From positions 124,001 to 188,000 of the forward strand of contig JAKPOU010000063.1 of NCBI GenBank assembly GCA_029547705.1: a stretch of 64,000 nucleotides of DNA, in the 5' to 3' direction. Within the stretch, counting starts at the first letter, position 1. Each line of letters begins with the position of its first letter. Below the pieces are notes generated by a model. It had not been told where the DNA came from, made no database searches, and was given only the letters and a program-made list of their open reading frames with translations. Positions 26,793-35,982 of this stretch are shown one piece after another. This DNA comes from Bacteroidota bacterium (GTDB lineage: Bacteria > Bacteroidota > Bacteroidia > Bacteroidales > VadinHA17). The position numbers and the translations under genes are program-made.

Positions 26793-28522
26793 ATGACGGC
26801 GCACACTTTTTTCCATTTGCTTACCCTTCCGCCGGCATTGTAGATTTCGACAGCCAGGATATATATACCCCTCCTGACAGGCCTGCCGTCATTTCCGCAG
26901 CCGTCCCACACCAGTGAGGCCCTGAATCCTGCCAGATGGTTTTCTGCAAGCTTCCTGACACAGCTGCCGGTTTCATCAAATATCAGCACTGAAACAATGC
27001 TTCCCGGGTCATCTGAATTAATTCCTATCACCAGGACATCCTCGTGACCGTCATTGTCCGGGGAAATTTTCCGAGAGGAAAGTACAACTGTTTCAGTGAG
27101 ATTATCATCTGCAGTAAATACGGAATTCCTGTTTCCGGGAGTGCCCCAGCCTGAACTGCCGGAAGCCGAGTGCCAGCTCGTTCTTTCATCAGAGGGCAGT
27201 TCCGGCCTTATCTTCTCAAGGGAGATGCCCTCCTTCCCTGACAGAAGGGAATAATGCATTTTCTCGCTGTATATCACTTCATCAATCCTTTCAAGCTGCC
27301 TGTTCATCAGCAGCAGATGACCCCTGGCATCGGGCATTGAGGGAAGTGCGGGCACTTCATGGATATTTTCCCCGGCTGAAAGGGGAAAGCCCGATATCAC
27401 CTTCAGCCTGTCGGTTGTGATGGTATAGCAGGTTCCGGGAATGATGCATCTAGGTCCGGTGGAAATGCTGAGCGGATCAGAGATTGCGCCGCTGCCTTCC
27501 TTCACGGACGAGACCATGAACTCTGAAGCATCAAGAATTTTCCCCGAGATGTTGACGAATTCTATATAATCGGGATTGTCGGGGAGGGGATTGAAAAGAA
27601 GTTCATTGAAGACAAGGTCTTTCGCGCCGGCAGGTTCAGGGATTCCGAAGCGGAAATCATACACTGCGGGACAGTTGCCTGCAAAATCCGATATTTCCGC
27701 AGGAAGACCCAGGGTATATATCCTTCCCCTTTCAAGGGGAAGACCGGGTATAAGGGTAAAGCTGCGGTACAGCGGATCGGAAAGTTCCCAGCCGGTTACA
27801 GGGGATTCCCCGACGGTGATACTGCCGGTCTGATTCCCGAAACCGATCAGCGGTTCACTGAACTCAATTATTATTTTCATGTTGTCTGCAGGAAAAACAT
27901 TGGTAATACCCCGGAACGAGTTATCCGGGTTTGAGCGGTGAGCCGAGTTGATCTTTCCCGGAGTGCCTCCCTTCCTGTCGGATGAGGCTTCCCAGTTGCC
28001 TTCCCCGAAAAAGGGAAAACCGGGATCAATGATTTCCAGTGACCATCCTCCCTTGCTTTTCAGGCTGTTGCCGTACCAGTTTGAGGAATAATCGACACCA
28101 TTGATAAGGTTTCCCCGGTCGTCGTAGAGAAGAACCAGCCTTCCCCTGTTTGTCAGCGCCGGGAAAGGCTTCAGTCCGGCAACCCTGCCGTATCCTGTGA
28201 ACAGTCCGGTATCACTGACTGCGCATAAAATAAGATATTCCCCGGGTTCGATACTTATTTCCGGGAAATAGGAATGCTGGGTGGCAGAGGAGAGCCTCCA
28301 GTTTGTCAGATCAATTGTGTGCCGGCTCCGGTTGAGGATTTCAAGATATTCCTCACCGGGAAGGCCAAGGGAGGGAACGGGATCAGCCATGATTTCCGTT
28401 ATCACCACATCGCCCGGCATGACCCCCGGTGAAGACAGGCAGCATTCCGGCCGGGCCGGGGGAACGGAGCGGCCCTGTGCCATTAAGAGCACATGGAAGG
28501 CCATCAAAATAACTTTTTTCAT
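26789..28522 (-). CDS. Exported lamin-tail domain protein with C-terminal FlgD-like module
   Basis: 577 aa. An N-terminal signal (MKKVILMAFHVLLMAQG) is followed by a lamin-tail domain (about 38-150: VVITEIMADPVPSLG, EYLEILNRS, IDLTNWRLS). An SbsA/Big_5-like Ig segment comes next (about 205-290), then a second lamin-tail-like domain (about 298-425: DLVFNELLFNPLPDNPDYIEFVN). A FlgD/CHU_C-like C-terminus (SPDNDGHEDVLVI, WDGCGNDGRPVRRGIYIL) ends the chain. The last module is the type linked to cell-surface or T9SS-exported proteins in Bacteroidota. No catalytic site is evident; an adhesive or structural role is likely. It is divergent from asd. Confidence 0.8.
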   Translation of the reverse strand: MKKVILMAFHVLLMAQGRSVPPARPECCLSSPGVMPGDVVITEIMADPVPSLGLPGEEYLEILNRSRHTIDLTNWRLSSATQHSYFPEISIEPGEYLILCAVSDTGLFTGYGRVAGLKPFPALTNRGRLVLLYDDRGNLINGVDYSSNWYGNSLKSKGGWSLEIIDPGFPFFGEGNWEASSDRKGGTPGKINSAHRSNPDNSFRGITNVFPADNMKIIIEFSEPLIGFGNQTGSITVGESPVTGWELSDPLYRSFTLIPGLPLERGRIYTLGLPAEISDFAGNCPAVYDFRFGIPEPAGAKDLVFNELLFNPLPDNPDYIEFVNISGKILDASEFMVSSVKEGSGAISDPLSISTGPRCIIPGTCYTITTDRLKVISGFPLSAGENIHEVPALPSMPDARGHLLLMNRQLERIDEVIYSEKMHYSLLSGKEGISLEKIRPELPSDERTSWHSASGSSGWGTPGNRNSVFTADDNLTETVVLSSRKISPDNDGHEDVLVIGINSDDPGSIVSVLIFDETGSCVRKLAENHLAGFRASLVWDGCGNDGRPVRRGIYILAVEIYNAGGRVSKWKKVCAVI

Positions 28523-28548
28523 GCAGCGTGACGAATTGAAAAAAACCT

Positions 28549-28556
28549 TATTTTTG
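28549..28556 (+). promoter_or_regulatory. Bacteroidota -7 element before asd
   Basis: TATTTTTG fits TAnnTTTG, 53 bases before the asd ATG at 28610. The -33 region lacks a good TTG. The tract is AT-rich and shared with the divergent lamin-tail gene. Confidence 0.3.
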
Positions 28557-28609
28557 ACCGTTTTTGCTTAATAAATTTATAAATAATTTTACAAATCCCA
28601 ATCAAGAAA

Positions 28610-29599
28610 ATGAAAGTTGCTGTAGTGGGAGCGACCGGCATGGTAGGCCGGACGATGATGAATATTCTGGAAGAGAGACAGTTTCCCCTTACTGAAATTA
28701 TTCCTGCCGCATCGGAGCGGTCTGCGGGAAAGGAGATCACTTTCAGGGGAAGGACGGTAAAGATTGTCAGCGTCAGGGAAGCCGTGGACAGGAAACCTGA
28801 GTTTGCAATATTTTCTGCAGGAGCATCCGTGTCGAAGGAATGGGCTCCTGTGTTTGCAGGGAACGGAACGGTGGTGATAGACAATTCCTCGGCATGGAGG
28901 ATGGATAAGAACATTCCCCTTGTGGTTCCGGAAATAAACAGTCATGTTATCCGCAGGGGCGACAGGATAATTGCAAATCCGAACTGTTCGACCACACAGA
29001 TGGTTATGGCACTGGCACCCCTTCACAGGAAATACAGGATCAGAAGGATTGTTGTTGCAACCTATCAGTCGGTTACCGGAACAGGTGTAGAGGCTGTCAG
29101 GCAGATGGAGAATGAAAGGAAGGGAATCAGCGGGGAAATGGTTTATCCTCATCCCATTGATCTCAATTGCTTTCCTCACGGAGGCGCCTTCAAGGAGGAC
29201 GGATATACCACCGAGGAGCAGAAGCTTGTTGATGAAACACGGAAGATACTTGAGGACCAGTCAATCATGGTGACTGCGACGGCCGTGAGGATACCTGTTG
29301 TGGGCGGGCATTCGGAAGCCGTGAATGTTGAATTTGAAAAGGAATTCGACATTGATGAAGTGAAGGCCCTTATCTCGGCATTTCCCGGCAATATCATTCA
29401 TGATGACCCTTTCCGTAATGAATACCCCATGCCGCTGATGGCGCACAACCGCGATGAAGTGTTTGTCGGAAGGATAAGAAGGGATTTTTCGAGGGAAAAA
29501 TGCCTCAACCTGTGGGTTGTTTCCGATAATATCCGGAAGGGTGCGGCAACCAATGCCATTCAGATTGCCGAGTACATGCTGGAGAATAAGCTTTACTAG
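28610..29599 (+). CDS. asd: Aspartate-semialdehyde dehydrogenase
   Basis: 329-aa NADP-dependent enzyme of the aspartate pathway (aspartyl phosphate to aspartate semialdehyde), feeding lysine/diaminopimelate, methionine and threonine synthesis. The N-terminus MKVAVVGATGMVGRTM is the dinucleotide-binding loop. The active-site Cys 126 lies in NPNCSTTQ, and the general base His 234 in VGGHSEAVNV. The stretch TYQSVTGTG and the EYPMP segment are also family features. Length is normal. It stands as a single-gene unit with its own promoter-like box and a following hairpin. Confidence 0.97.
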   Translation: MKVAVVGATGMVGRTMMNILEERQFPLTEIIPAASERSAGKEITFRGRTVKIVSVREAVDRKPEFAIFSAGASVSKEWAPVFAGNGTVVIDNSSAWRMDKNIPLVVPEINSHVIRRGDRIIANPNCSTTQMVMALAPLHRKYRIRRIVVATYQSVTGTGVEAVRQMENERKGISGEMVYPHPIDLNCFPHGGAFKEDGYTTEEQKLVDETRKILEDQSIMVTATAVRIPVVGGHSEAVNVEFEKEFDIDEVKALISAFPGNIIHDDPFRNEYPMPLMAHNRDEVFVGRIRRDFSREKCLNLWVVSDNIRKGAATNAIQIAEYMLENKLY

Positions 29600-29616
29600 A
29601 ATTCAGGATTTCCCCT

Positions 29617-29648
29617 GCTGTATAGCTGGTCAGTATACAGCCGGCCTT
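29617..29648 (+). terminator. Hairpin between asd and purine nucleoside phosphorylase
   Basis: An exact 8-bp inverted repeat, GCTGTATA at 29617-29624 and TATACAGC at 29634-29641, has a 9-base loop and is followed by GGCCTTTT. It lies in the 49-base gap between convergent genes. The T-run is short, so termination strength is uncertain. Confidence 0.45.
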
Positions 29649-30458
29649 TTAGAGTGACGAGATCAGTTCTGTCATTATTATTGTCATTTTGTCTTCTGCT
29701 TTTGCAGCTTCCTTTAGTACTGCCTCGTGGGAGTTGTATTCAATCTTTCCCTCCACACCAAGGTCTGTGATAATGCTTACCGCGAAACAGGGAAGATTCA
29801 TATGGCGGGCCACTATGACCTCGGTTGTTGTTGACATTCCTACTGCATCCGCGCCGGCTGTCCGGAAAAACCTGTATTCTGCCGGTGTTTCGAATGTAGG
29901 ACCGGTTGTTGAGAGATAAACTCCCTTCCTGACCCTGATCCCGTGTTCCCCGGCAATCTCTGCTGCCTTCCTGATAAGATACCCGTCATAGGCTTCCCCC
30001 ATGTCGGGGAAACGGACGCCGATGCGATCGTCATTGGGACCGATGAGAGGATTGGGCAGAAGGTTGATATGGTCGGTGATAATCATGATATCGCCTATTT
30101 CGAATGCGGGATTCAATCCGCCGGAGGCATTGGAAAGGAAAAGGCATTTGATTCCAAGATATTTCAGCACCCTTACCGGGAATGATACTTTTTCAGGACC
30201 ATGGCCTTCGTAGTAGTGAAACCTCCCTTTCATTGCCACTACTTTCCTGTTGCCGAAATCGCCGTAGATAAGCTTCCCGTCGTGCCCGTCGACAGTTGAT
30301 ACCGGGAAATTGGGAATATCCCTGTAATCCATTTCTATGCAGTTTTCCATCTTTGCCGTCAGCCCCCCCAGTCCGGTGCCGAGTATGATGCCCGCATCAG
30401 GATTGACAAAGCCTCGTTCTCTGAGGAAATCAGTTGTTTCGTAAATTTTTTCCAACAT
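29649..30458 (-). CDS. punA: Purine nucleoside phosphorylase (trimeric PNP type)
   Basis: 269-aa phosphorolytic enzyme splitting purine (deoxy)nucleosides to base and (deoxy)ribose-1-phosphate. Family motifs are GIILGTGLGGL near the N-terminus (phosphate loop), MKGRFHYYEGH, LSNASGGLNPAF, GPTFETPAEYRFFR (purine-site Glu) and DAVGMSTTTEVIVARHMN. The length and motifs fit the PNP/MTAP family 2 trimeric enzymes rather than the hexameric DeoD type. Its start overlaps the lpxK 3' end by 29 bases. It is the last gene of the sppA-lpxK-PNP run. Confidence 0.94.
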   Translation of the reverse strand: MLEKIYETTDFLRERGFVNPDAGIILGTGLGGLTAKMENCIEMDYRDIPNFPVSTVDGHDGKLIYGDFGNRKVVAMKGRFHYYEGHGPEKVSFPVRVLKYLGIKCLFLSNASGGLNPAFEIGDIMIITDHINLLPNPLIGPNDDRIGVRFPDMGEAYDGYLIRKAAEIAGEHGIRVRKGVYLSTTGPTFETPAEYRFFRTAGADAVGMSTTTEVIVARHMNLPCFAVSIITDLGVEGKIEYNSHEAVLKEAAKAEDKMTIIMTELISSL

Positions 30459-31506
30459 AATCTGTTATTAGCTTATTGAATTCTTCTTTTCTGTGATCCG
30501 GAAAATCTATTTCCACGGGAATATAATACAACACCGGCAGCAGGGGTTCTGCAACGGAACCCGTTTCCCTCAGCCTGACAGCATCCTTTTCGGTGGTGAT
30601 GACATATTTCAGTTCCTCCTTCTGTCCGGTCAGTATCTTCTGAATTTTCCGGATATCCCCCGGACGGAAATAGTGATGGTCGCTGAAACGCAGGTGTATC
30701 ACCCTGCTGTACGATTTCCGCAGATGATTATAAAGTGGTGCGGGATTTCCTATTCCTGTAAGCAGAAGGATGCCGTTATCCGGATCCCCGGAGGAAGGGC
30801 CGGGAAGTGTATTCCCTTTGAATACAGGGACAGGATCCCCGTAAACCAGGCTGGAAAAAAACAGCTGTTGGCCCGGAGCCAGGTCAAGGCTTTCCCTGAT
30901 AGCTTTCTGCTCCTCAGGGGAGATGTCTTCAGGTGTTTTCGTGATGATTACAATATCGGCCCGCTTCAGGTTTCCCCGACTTTCCCTCAGGTTTCCGTAG
31001 GGGAGAAGATGATCGCGGTACACCGGCCTGTCATAATCCGAAAGAAGTATTGACAGACCCGGCGTGACTCTTCTGTGCTGGAATCCGTCGTCGAGGACAA
31101 TAACGCCGGTTTGTGGTCTTTCCTCGAGTATTCTGGTTATACCTGCGCACCGGTCGCGGTCCACTGCAACCGTTATATCCGGGAATTTTCTGCTGATAAG
31201 AAGGGGTTCATCACCGATATCGGCCGTTCCTGAAGACGGTCCGGCCAGCAGGAAGCCCTTTGTTTTTCTCCTGTATCCCCGGCTCAGTACCGCCACATTG
31301 TACCTGCTGCCCAGGAGTCCTGCAAGGTATAGGGCATGAGGCGTTTTGCCCGTCCCGCCCACTGTAATGTTACCGATGCATATTACCGGAAGGCTGAATT
31401 TCCGTGACTTCAGTATCTTTTTGTCATACAGGAAGTTTCTGAAGCCAGTAATTATTCCCCAGATGATGGAAAAGGGATACAGGAATATGCTCCGTCTGTT
31501 CCCCAT
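30430..31506 (-). CDS. lpxK: Tetraacyldisaccharide 4'-kinase LpxK
   Basis: Inner-membrane lipid A kinase that phosphorylates the 4' position of the tetraacyldisaccharide. The Walker A loop reads VGGTGKTP (about residues 51-58), and an N-terminal hydrophobic helix precedes it. The family stretch DDGFQHRR (about 140-147), followed by YRDHLLPYGNLRE, is diagnostic. The enzyme implies a lipid A-containing outer membrane. 358 aa is slightly longer than the E. coli protein. It sits 3 bases after sppA and overlaps the PNP gene at its end. Confidence 0.96.
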   Translation of the reverse strand: MGNRRSIFLYPFSIIWGIITGFRNFLYDKKILKSRKFSLPVICIGNITVGGTGKTPHALYLAGLLGSRYNVAVLSRGYRRKTKGFLLAGPSSGTADIGDEPLLISRKFPDITVAVDRDRCAGITRILEERPQTGVIVLDDGFQHRRVTPGLSILLSDYDRPVYRDHLLPYGNLRESRGNLKRADIVIITKTPEDISPEEQKAIRESLDLAPGQQLFFSSLVYGDPVPVFKGNTLPGPSSGDPDNGILLLTGIGNPAPLYNHLRKSYSRVIHLRFSDHHYFRPGDIRKIQKILTGQKEELKYVITTEKDAVRLRETGSVAEPLLPVLYYIPVEIDFPDHRKEEFNKLITDYVGKNLRNN

Positions 31507-31509
31507 CTA

Positions 31510-33282
31510 TCAGTTTATCTCAATAAGATATGGCAGGCGCGCCTGTATTCCTGAAAGCTCCTTTATTTCCTTCAGTTCCCTGTAGAATCTGACTGATTCC
31601 CCGAGTTCCTTTTTCAGAAATGCGGATCTGATTTCTGATCCGAGCTGGCTGATGAGTTTCATGTACGGGTCTTCGGCAACCGGCAGTTCCCTTATTGAAT
31701 ATTTTTCGATTCCTGCCAGTGCCGCTGCACCTTTTATGGCATCAGTCAGTCCTCCCGTACTGTCAACAAGACCCAGTCTCATGGCGCTTGAACCGCTCCA
31801 TACACGTCCCTGTGCAATATTGTCGACTGATTCGCTGCTCATCTTCCTTCCCTCACCAACCTTTCCGATGAAATCGCTGTATGTTTTTTCAACGGCCGCC
31901 TGCATTACCTGTTTCTCATAGCTGGTCATGGGCCTGAAAACCGACGGAAAATCAGAATTCTCATTTGTATTAACCGTTTCAGTGTTTATACCCAGTTTCT
32001 GTTCCATCAGTTTTCCTGTATTGGGAAACAGGCCGAAAACACCTATTGATCCTGAAATAGTGGTCGGACCGGCGTATATCTTCGTTCCCGGTGCGGAAAT
32101 ATAATATCCTCCGGAGGCTGCATAATTTCCCATTGAGATTACCAGGGGTTTTGTTTTTGCTGCAAGATCGAGTTCTCTCCACATAATATCCGATGCTATA
32201 GCACTTCCCCCGCGGGAATTTACTCTCAGGACGATAGCTTTTACCGTGCTGTCCTTTCTTTCCTTCCTGATGATCTCCGCAAAGCGGTCTCCGCCAATGT
32301 TGCTTTCATTTCCCTTTCCGTCGGTGATGTTTCCCGATGCATAGATTACTGCAATTCTTGTCTTTGTTGTCAGTACCTTTTTAGGATCCGGAACTTTAGT
32401 GTACTTGTGCATTGGAACCATGGCTATCTTGTCATCCGTACCCAGCCCCGACAGTATTTTCAGCGTATCGATCAGCTGATCGCGGTATATCAGTCCGTCA
32501 ACCAGTCCGCTTTCAAAAGCATCATCTGCATTGTATCCCGTGAGTTTATCGGCAAGGGAGTTGACCCTTCCGGTTGTCATGCCCCGTGATTCAGCTATCT
32601 TTGCTGCCACATGATTCCAGATGGATCCGACATAATCTTTTATCTGCTCCCTGTTTTCACTGCTGAGCCTGTCGAGTATGTATGGTTCAACTGCTCCCTT
32701 GAATTTTCCGTGACGGATAACCTGCACTTCAACGCCAAGCTTTTCAAGAGCCTTCCTGTAAAACATTATCTCTCCGCTCAGTCCCTTGAAATCGAGGACT
32801 GATGCCGGGTTTATATAGACTTTATCGGCAGCGGATGAGAGATAATAACCTGCCTGCGGCAACAGGTATTCGGAATAGGCGATTACAAATTTATTGCTTG
32901 TTTCCCTGAATTTCAGAAGTGCATTCCGGATCTCTTCCGTTGTGGCCCATCCTGAAGCCAGGATGCCGTTTTCGATGAGTATCCCTTTTATTTTCCTGTC
33001 ATTTGCGGCTTTTTCGATGTTTCTCAGAATATCATTCAGTCCGGGAGTCGGGGTAATTGTCATGTTAAGGACATCCAGGCCTGCAAAGGGATTGGGGTCG
33101 GTTCTGTCAGGAACGGGAATGCCTGTCTTGAGTACCAGTACAGAATTATCGGCAAGTGATACACTTTTGTTTCCGGAGGCAATTATAATGCTCAGACTGG
33201 CCGTCATGACCAGGAAAAACAGGATTGATGCAATTATGATACCTGTTATTGTTGCCAGTACATAAACAAGAAAATTTTTCAT
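31510..33282 (-). CDS. sppA: Signal peptide peptidase SppA, 67-kDa type
   Basis: 590-aa membrane-anchored serine-lysine peptidase that digests cleaved signal peptides. One N-terminal membrane helix (about 5-35) precedes two tandem ClpP-fold halves. The N-terminal half carries the lysine in HGKFKGAVEPY (about residue 200). The C-terminal half carries the serine in GNYAASGGYYIS (about residue 390). This split of the catalytic dyad across repeats is the mark of the long SppA form. It starts a run with lpxK and the PNP gene and is divergent from folK, with promoter-like boxes for both directions in the 102-base gap. Confidence 0.94.
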   Translation of the reverse strand: MKNFLVYVLATITGIIIASILFFLVMTASLSIIIASGNKSVSLADNSVLVLKTGIPVPDRTDPNPFAGLDVLNMTITPTPGLNDILRNIEKAANDRKIKGILIENGILASGWATTEEIRNALLKFRETSNKFVIAYSEYLLPQAGYYLSSAADKVYINPASVLDFKGLSGEIMFYRKALEKLGVEVQVIRHGKFKGAVEPYILDRLSSENREQIKDYVGSIWNHVAAKIAESRGMTTGRVNSLADKLTGYNADDAFESGLVDGLIYRDQLIDTLKILSGLGTDDKIAMVPMHKYTKVPDPKKVLTTKTRIAVIYASGNITDGKGNESNIGGDRFAEIIRKERKDSTVKAIVLRVNSRGGSAIASDIMWRELDLAAKTKPLVISMGNYAASGGYYISAPGTKIYAGPTTISGSIGVFGLFPNTGKLMEQKLGINTETVNTNENSDFPSVFRPMTSYEKQVMQAAVEKTYSDFIGKVGEGRKMSSESVDNIAQGRVWSGSSAMRLGLVDSTGGLTDAIKGAAALAGIEKYSIRELPVAEDPYMKLISQLGSEIRSAFLKKELGESVRFYRELKEIKELSGIQARLPYLIEIN

Positions 33283-33310
33283 TGCAGGGTGAGTTTAAAA
33301 TAAAGAGAAC

Positions 33311-33318
33311 CAAATATA
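33311..33318 (-). promoter_or_regulatory. Bacteroidota -7 element for sppA-lpxK-PNP
   Basis: On the minus strand the sequence reads TATATTTG, a full TAnnTTTG match, 29 bases before the sppA start. No exact -33 TTG is present. Confidence 0.38.
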
Positions 33319-33359
33319 TGAAAAACCTGAAAATTATGTAAAGTTATCACAGGATTTAA

Positions 33360-33367
33360 TAAATTTG
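33360..33367 (+). promoter_or_regulatory. Bacteroidota -7 element for folK
   Basis: TAAATTTG fits TAnnTTTG, 18 bases before the folK ATG at 33385. An AGGAGGA directly abuts the ATG, too close to be a standard ribosome-binding site. The box is divergent from the sppA box 42 bases away. Confidence 0.38.
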
Positions 33368-33384
33368 AATGTAATACAGGAGGA

Positions 33385-33882
33385 ATGGAAACAGTTTTTC
33401 TCGGTTTAGGAACAAATCTGGGGGAGAGGGAAGAAAATCTCCGGAAGGCGGTTTTGCTTATTGAAGAACATATAGGGAAGCCTGTTGCGGAATCACCTGT
33501 ATATGAAACGGAACCCTGGGGTTTCACGAGCGAAATAAGTTTCCTCAACATGGCTGTTAAGGTTGAAACGGATCTGAGCCCCTCCGGTTTGCTGGGAAGG
33601 ACACTCATGATTGAGGCAATGATGGGAAGACTGCGTGAAGGCAAGGGCTACAAGTCGAGAATAATTGATATTGACATTTTGCTTTTCGGCAGCAGGGTAA
33701 TTGAAACCAGGGCCCTGCAGATACCCCATCCGCGCCTCCATGAAAGGAGGTTTGTTCTGGTTCCTCTTTCAGGGATTGCTTCAGATACAGTCCATCCCGT
33801 ACTAGGGAAAAGCATTGGTGAATTGCTGGCTGAATGCAGGGACGGGAACAAGGTGGCTGAGTACAGAAAAAATAATCTGTGA
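33385..33882 (+). CDS. folK: 2-amino-4-hydroxy-6-hydroxymethyldihydropteridine diphosphokinase FolK
   Basis: 165-aa folate-pathway enzyme transferring pyrophosphate from ATP to hydroxymethyldihydropterin. Motifs are LGTNLGEREENL at the N-terminus, YETEPWGF (about residues 38-45) and the metal-binding signature RIIDIDILLFG (about 94-104, with the two Asp ligands). IPHPRLHERRFVLVPL is the conserved C-terminal stretch. Length is typical of the single-domain form. It converges on radC with 10 bases between stops. Confidence 0.96.
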   Translation: METVFLGLGTNLGEREENLRKAVLLIEEHIGKPVAESPVYETEPWGFTSEISFLNMAVKVETDLSPSGLLGRTLMIEAMMGRLREGKGYKSRIIDIDILLFGSRVIETRALQIPHPRLHERRFVLVPLSGIASDTVHPVLGKSIGELLAECRDGNKVAEYRKNNL

Positions 33883-33892
33883 TAGTCAGACT

Positions 33893-34576
33893 TCACAACA
33901 ATCCGTTGTCAGCAAAGCTGAAATATTCTTTTTCAGAGATTATCAGATGATCCAGGAGCTGGACATCCATGTAACTGCCGGCTTCCCTGATTTTTTTGGT
34001 GATTTTTGTGTCGGCCTCGGAGGGGTTCAGGTTTCCTGACGGATGGTTATGGCACAGAATTATTCCCGAAGCCAGGCATTCAACGGCTTTTTTCAGTATC
34101 AGCCTTACGTCAATGACCGTTCCGCTGATACCTCCCTGGCTGAGTTTCATTCTGCTGATCACCTTGTTTGATCTGTTAAGGTACAGTATCCAGAATTCCT
34201 CATGGGCAAGATCAGACAGTATCGGCTGGAAGATATCCGCCACATCCTTTGAAGATTTTATAAGGACAAAGCTCTCTGCCTCCGCCAGTTTTCTTCTTCT
34301 TCCCAGTTCAAGTGCGGCAGCAATGGTTACAGCTCTTGCAGGACCGATACCATTAAGCTTTGTAAAATCTGAAATTGTTAGTTTCCCCAGATTGTTCAGA
34401 TTGTTTTTTGCCATGCTGAGGAGTTCCCTGCCCAGATCGACAGCAGATTTGTCCCTTGTGCCCGAGCTTATCAGAATACCCAATAATTCGGCATTGCTTA
34501 AACTGGAAGTACCTTTGTGAATAAGCTTTTCCCTGGGTCTGTCCTCGGCAGCCCAGTCAGTAATTTTTAGCGACAT
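33893..34576 (-). CDS. radC: RadC/JAB-domain protein
   Basis: 227 aa. An N-terminal helix-hairpin-helix-like region (about 45-80: LTISDFTKLNGIGPARAVTI) precedes the JAMM/MPN metal-binding domain with HNHPSGNLNPSEAD (about residues 170-183), the HxHPSGxxxPSxxD signature. RadC was named as a repair protein, but its biochemical role is still unclear. Many copies act on mobile elements, while this one sits among housekeeping genes next to rpsT and folK. Confidence 0.95.
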   Translation of the reverse strand: MSLKITDWAAEDRPREKLIHKGTSSLSNAELLGILISSGTRDKSAVDLGRELLSMAKNNLNNLGKLTISDFTKLNGIGPARAVTIAAALELGRRRKLAEAESFVLIKSSKDVADIFQPILSDLAHEEFWILYLNRSNKVISRMKLSQGGISGTVIDVRLILKKAVECLASGIILCHNHPSGNLNPSEADTKITKKIREAGSYMDVQLLDHLIISEKEYFSFADNGLL

Positions 34577-34626
34577 ACAGCGATAATTTTTATTCCTTAT
34601 GCAATATAGGAAATTACGGCGGAAAT

Positions 34627-34652
34627 AAAAAAGGCCGTCAATACTGACGGCC
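34627..34652 (-). terminator. Intrinsic terminator of rpsT
   Basis: A perfect 8-bp stem GGCCGTCA/TGACGGCC with a 4-base loop (34633-34652) is followed on the minus strand by an uninterrupted run of six T. It starts 20 bases after the rpsT stop, which is ideal for ending the rpsT transcript. Confidence 0.85.
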
Positions 34653-34672
34653 CGGGAAATATTTGTCTGATT

Positions 34673-34927
34673 TTATTTCAGGCTGTTTACATGTTTTGCG
34701 ACAGAAGATTTGAGGTTTGCTGCCTTGCTGTGGTGAATGACATTCTTTTTGGCCAGCTTGTCGAGCATAGAATTCATTTTTGGCAGTAACTCCGAAGCCT
34801 CGGTTTTGTCTGTGGAAGTACGTATGGTTTTCAGTGCATTACGCATTGTTTTTGCATAATACCTGTTTCTGGCATTCCTGGTTTCTGTCTGCCTTATCCT
34901 TTTTTTCGCTGATTTGTGATATGCCAT
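34673..34927 (-). CDS. rpsT: 30S ribosomal protein S20
   Basis: 84-aa basic helical ribosomal protein binding 16S rRNA. The start [22 protein letters not shown] and the later AAxLKSS.AKHVNSL segment match S20. Length is normal. It is monocistronic, with a promoter-like box 29 bases upstream and a strong intrinsic terminator downstream, as usual for rpsT. Confidence 0.97.
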   Translation of the reverse strand: MAYHKSAKKRIRQTETRNARNRYYAKTMRNALKTIRTSTDKTEASELLPKMNSMLDKLAKKNVIHHSKAANLKSSVAKHVNSLK

Positions 34928-34955
34928 TTTCTTCTGCGGTTCTGTTTTAGCGGGG

Positions 34956-34963
34956 CAAAGATA
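34956..34963 (-). promoter_or_regulatory. Bacteroidota -7 element for rpsT
   Basis: The minus strand reads TATCTTTG, a TAnnTTTG match, 28 bases before the rpsT start. The upstream region is AT-rich but has only a weak TTT-containing -33 candidate. Confidence 0.4.
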
Positions 34964-35001
34964 ATTATATTTTTATAAAATGGAAACGACAGGGAAAAAT
35001 T

Positions 35002-35925
35002 TTAGTTTGTCAGCAGCTGCATGATCTCTTCAAGTTTGGGAGAAAGAACTATTTCGGTACGCCTGTTCCTGGCCCTGCCTTCAGCTGTGGCATTATCTGC
35101 CTTCGGAAAAAATTCACCCTTGCCTGAAGCCGTAAGGCGTGTGGGTTCAATCCTGTAGTCTTCAGACAATATCCTGACAATGGACGTTGCCCTTGCAACA
35201 CTCAGATCCCAGTTATCCTTGTAAACAGCAGTTTTAATGGGCACATTATCCGTATGTCCTTCAACAAGTATATCAATATCCGTATTCTTCCCGAGAACAT
35301 CTGCCAGGACTTTCAGGGCTTCACGTCCCTTTGACTCGACCGCGGCGCTGCCGGATCTGAACAGGAGCTTGTCAGACATGGAAACATACACTTTCCCGTT
35401 CTTTATTTCCAGGGATAGTTCATCCGGATTAAATCCGAGCAGGGCATTGTGCAGGATACTGTTAAGCCTTTTTGTGATAGAATCCTGCCTGGCAATGATT
35501 TTCTGCATCTCCCGGAGTGTTTCCTCCCTTTCGGAAAGCAGCCTTTCCTTCCTGTCGAGCTCGGCTGACTTTGCCATCAGTGCCTGGTTAAGCTGTTCGG
35601 TCCGGGACAGGCTGTTATCGATAAGAGTATTGTATTTTTCCTGCAATTCCCTGTTGGCTGCCAGCTGGTCGTTATACTGGTTCCGTACCTCATTATGCAT
35701 TTTCGTCATTTCGGCCAGGCTGCTTGTCAGTCCGGCATTCTCGGCCTCCTTAAGTTCCAGTTCGGCACAAACTATATCTCTTTCCCGTACCACGTCCCTC
35801 AGGTTTTTACTCCAGGTAAGGGGGGTCTTTGCAGGTCTCGGCTCCCCGCATCTGTAAACAGGTGCACAGGAAGCGGCCAGCATTGCAATTAATACCGGCA
35901 GTGCAGCATAGCTGATCTTTCTCAT
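35002..35925 (-). CDS. OmpA-family lipoprotein with coiled coil
   Basis: 307 aa. The lipoprotein signal ends LAASC (Cys at about residue 20). A long charged helical region (about 40-150, rich in E, L, K and R) is predicted coiled coil. The C-terminal OmpA/MotB-like peptidoglycan-binding domain (about 165-300) shows VEGHTDNVPI, DLSVARATSIV and ARNRRTEIVL. This layout tethers the outer membrane or an envelope complex to the cell wall. It is a single-gene unit with its own promoter-like box. Confidence 0.9.
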   Translation of the reverse strand: MRKISYAALPVLIAMLAASCAPVYRCGEPRPAKTPLTWSKNLRDVVRERDIVCAELELKEAENAGLTSSLAEMTKMHNEVRNQYNDQLAANRELQEKYNTLIDNSLSRTEQLNQALMAKSAELDRKERLLSEREETLREMQKIIARQDSITKRLNSILHNALLGFNPDELSLEIKNGKVYVSMSDKLLFRSGSAAVESKGREALKVLADVLGKNTDIDILVEGHTDNVPIKTAVYKDNWDLSVARATSIVRILSEDYRIEPTRLTASGKGEFFPKADNATAEGRARNRRTEIVLSPKLEEIMQLLTN

Positions 35926-35982
35926 CTCATGTGGTTTTTAATGAATTAACTGTCGCAACATCAATTTCAGACAATCTGTTTT

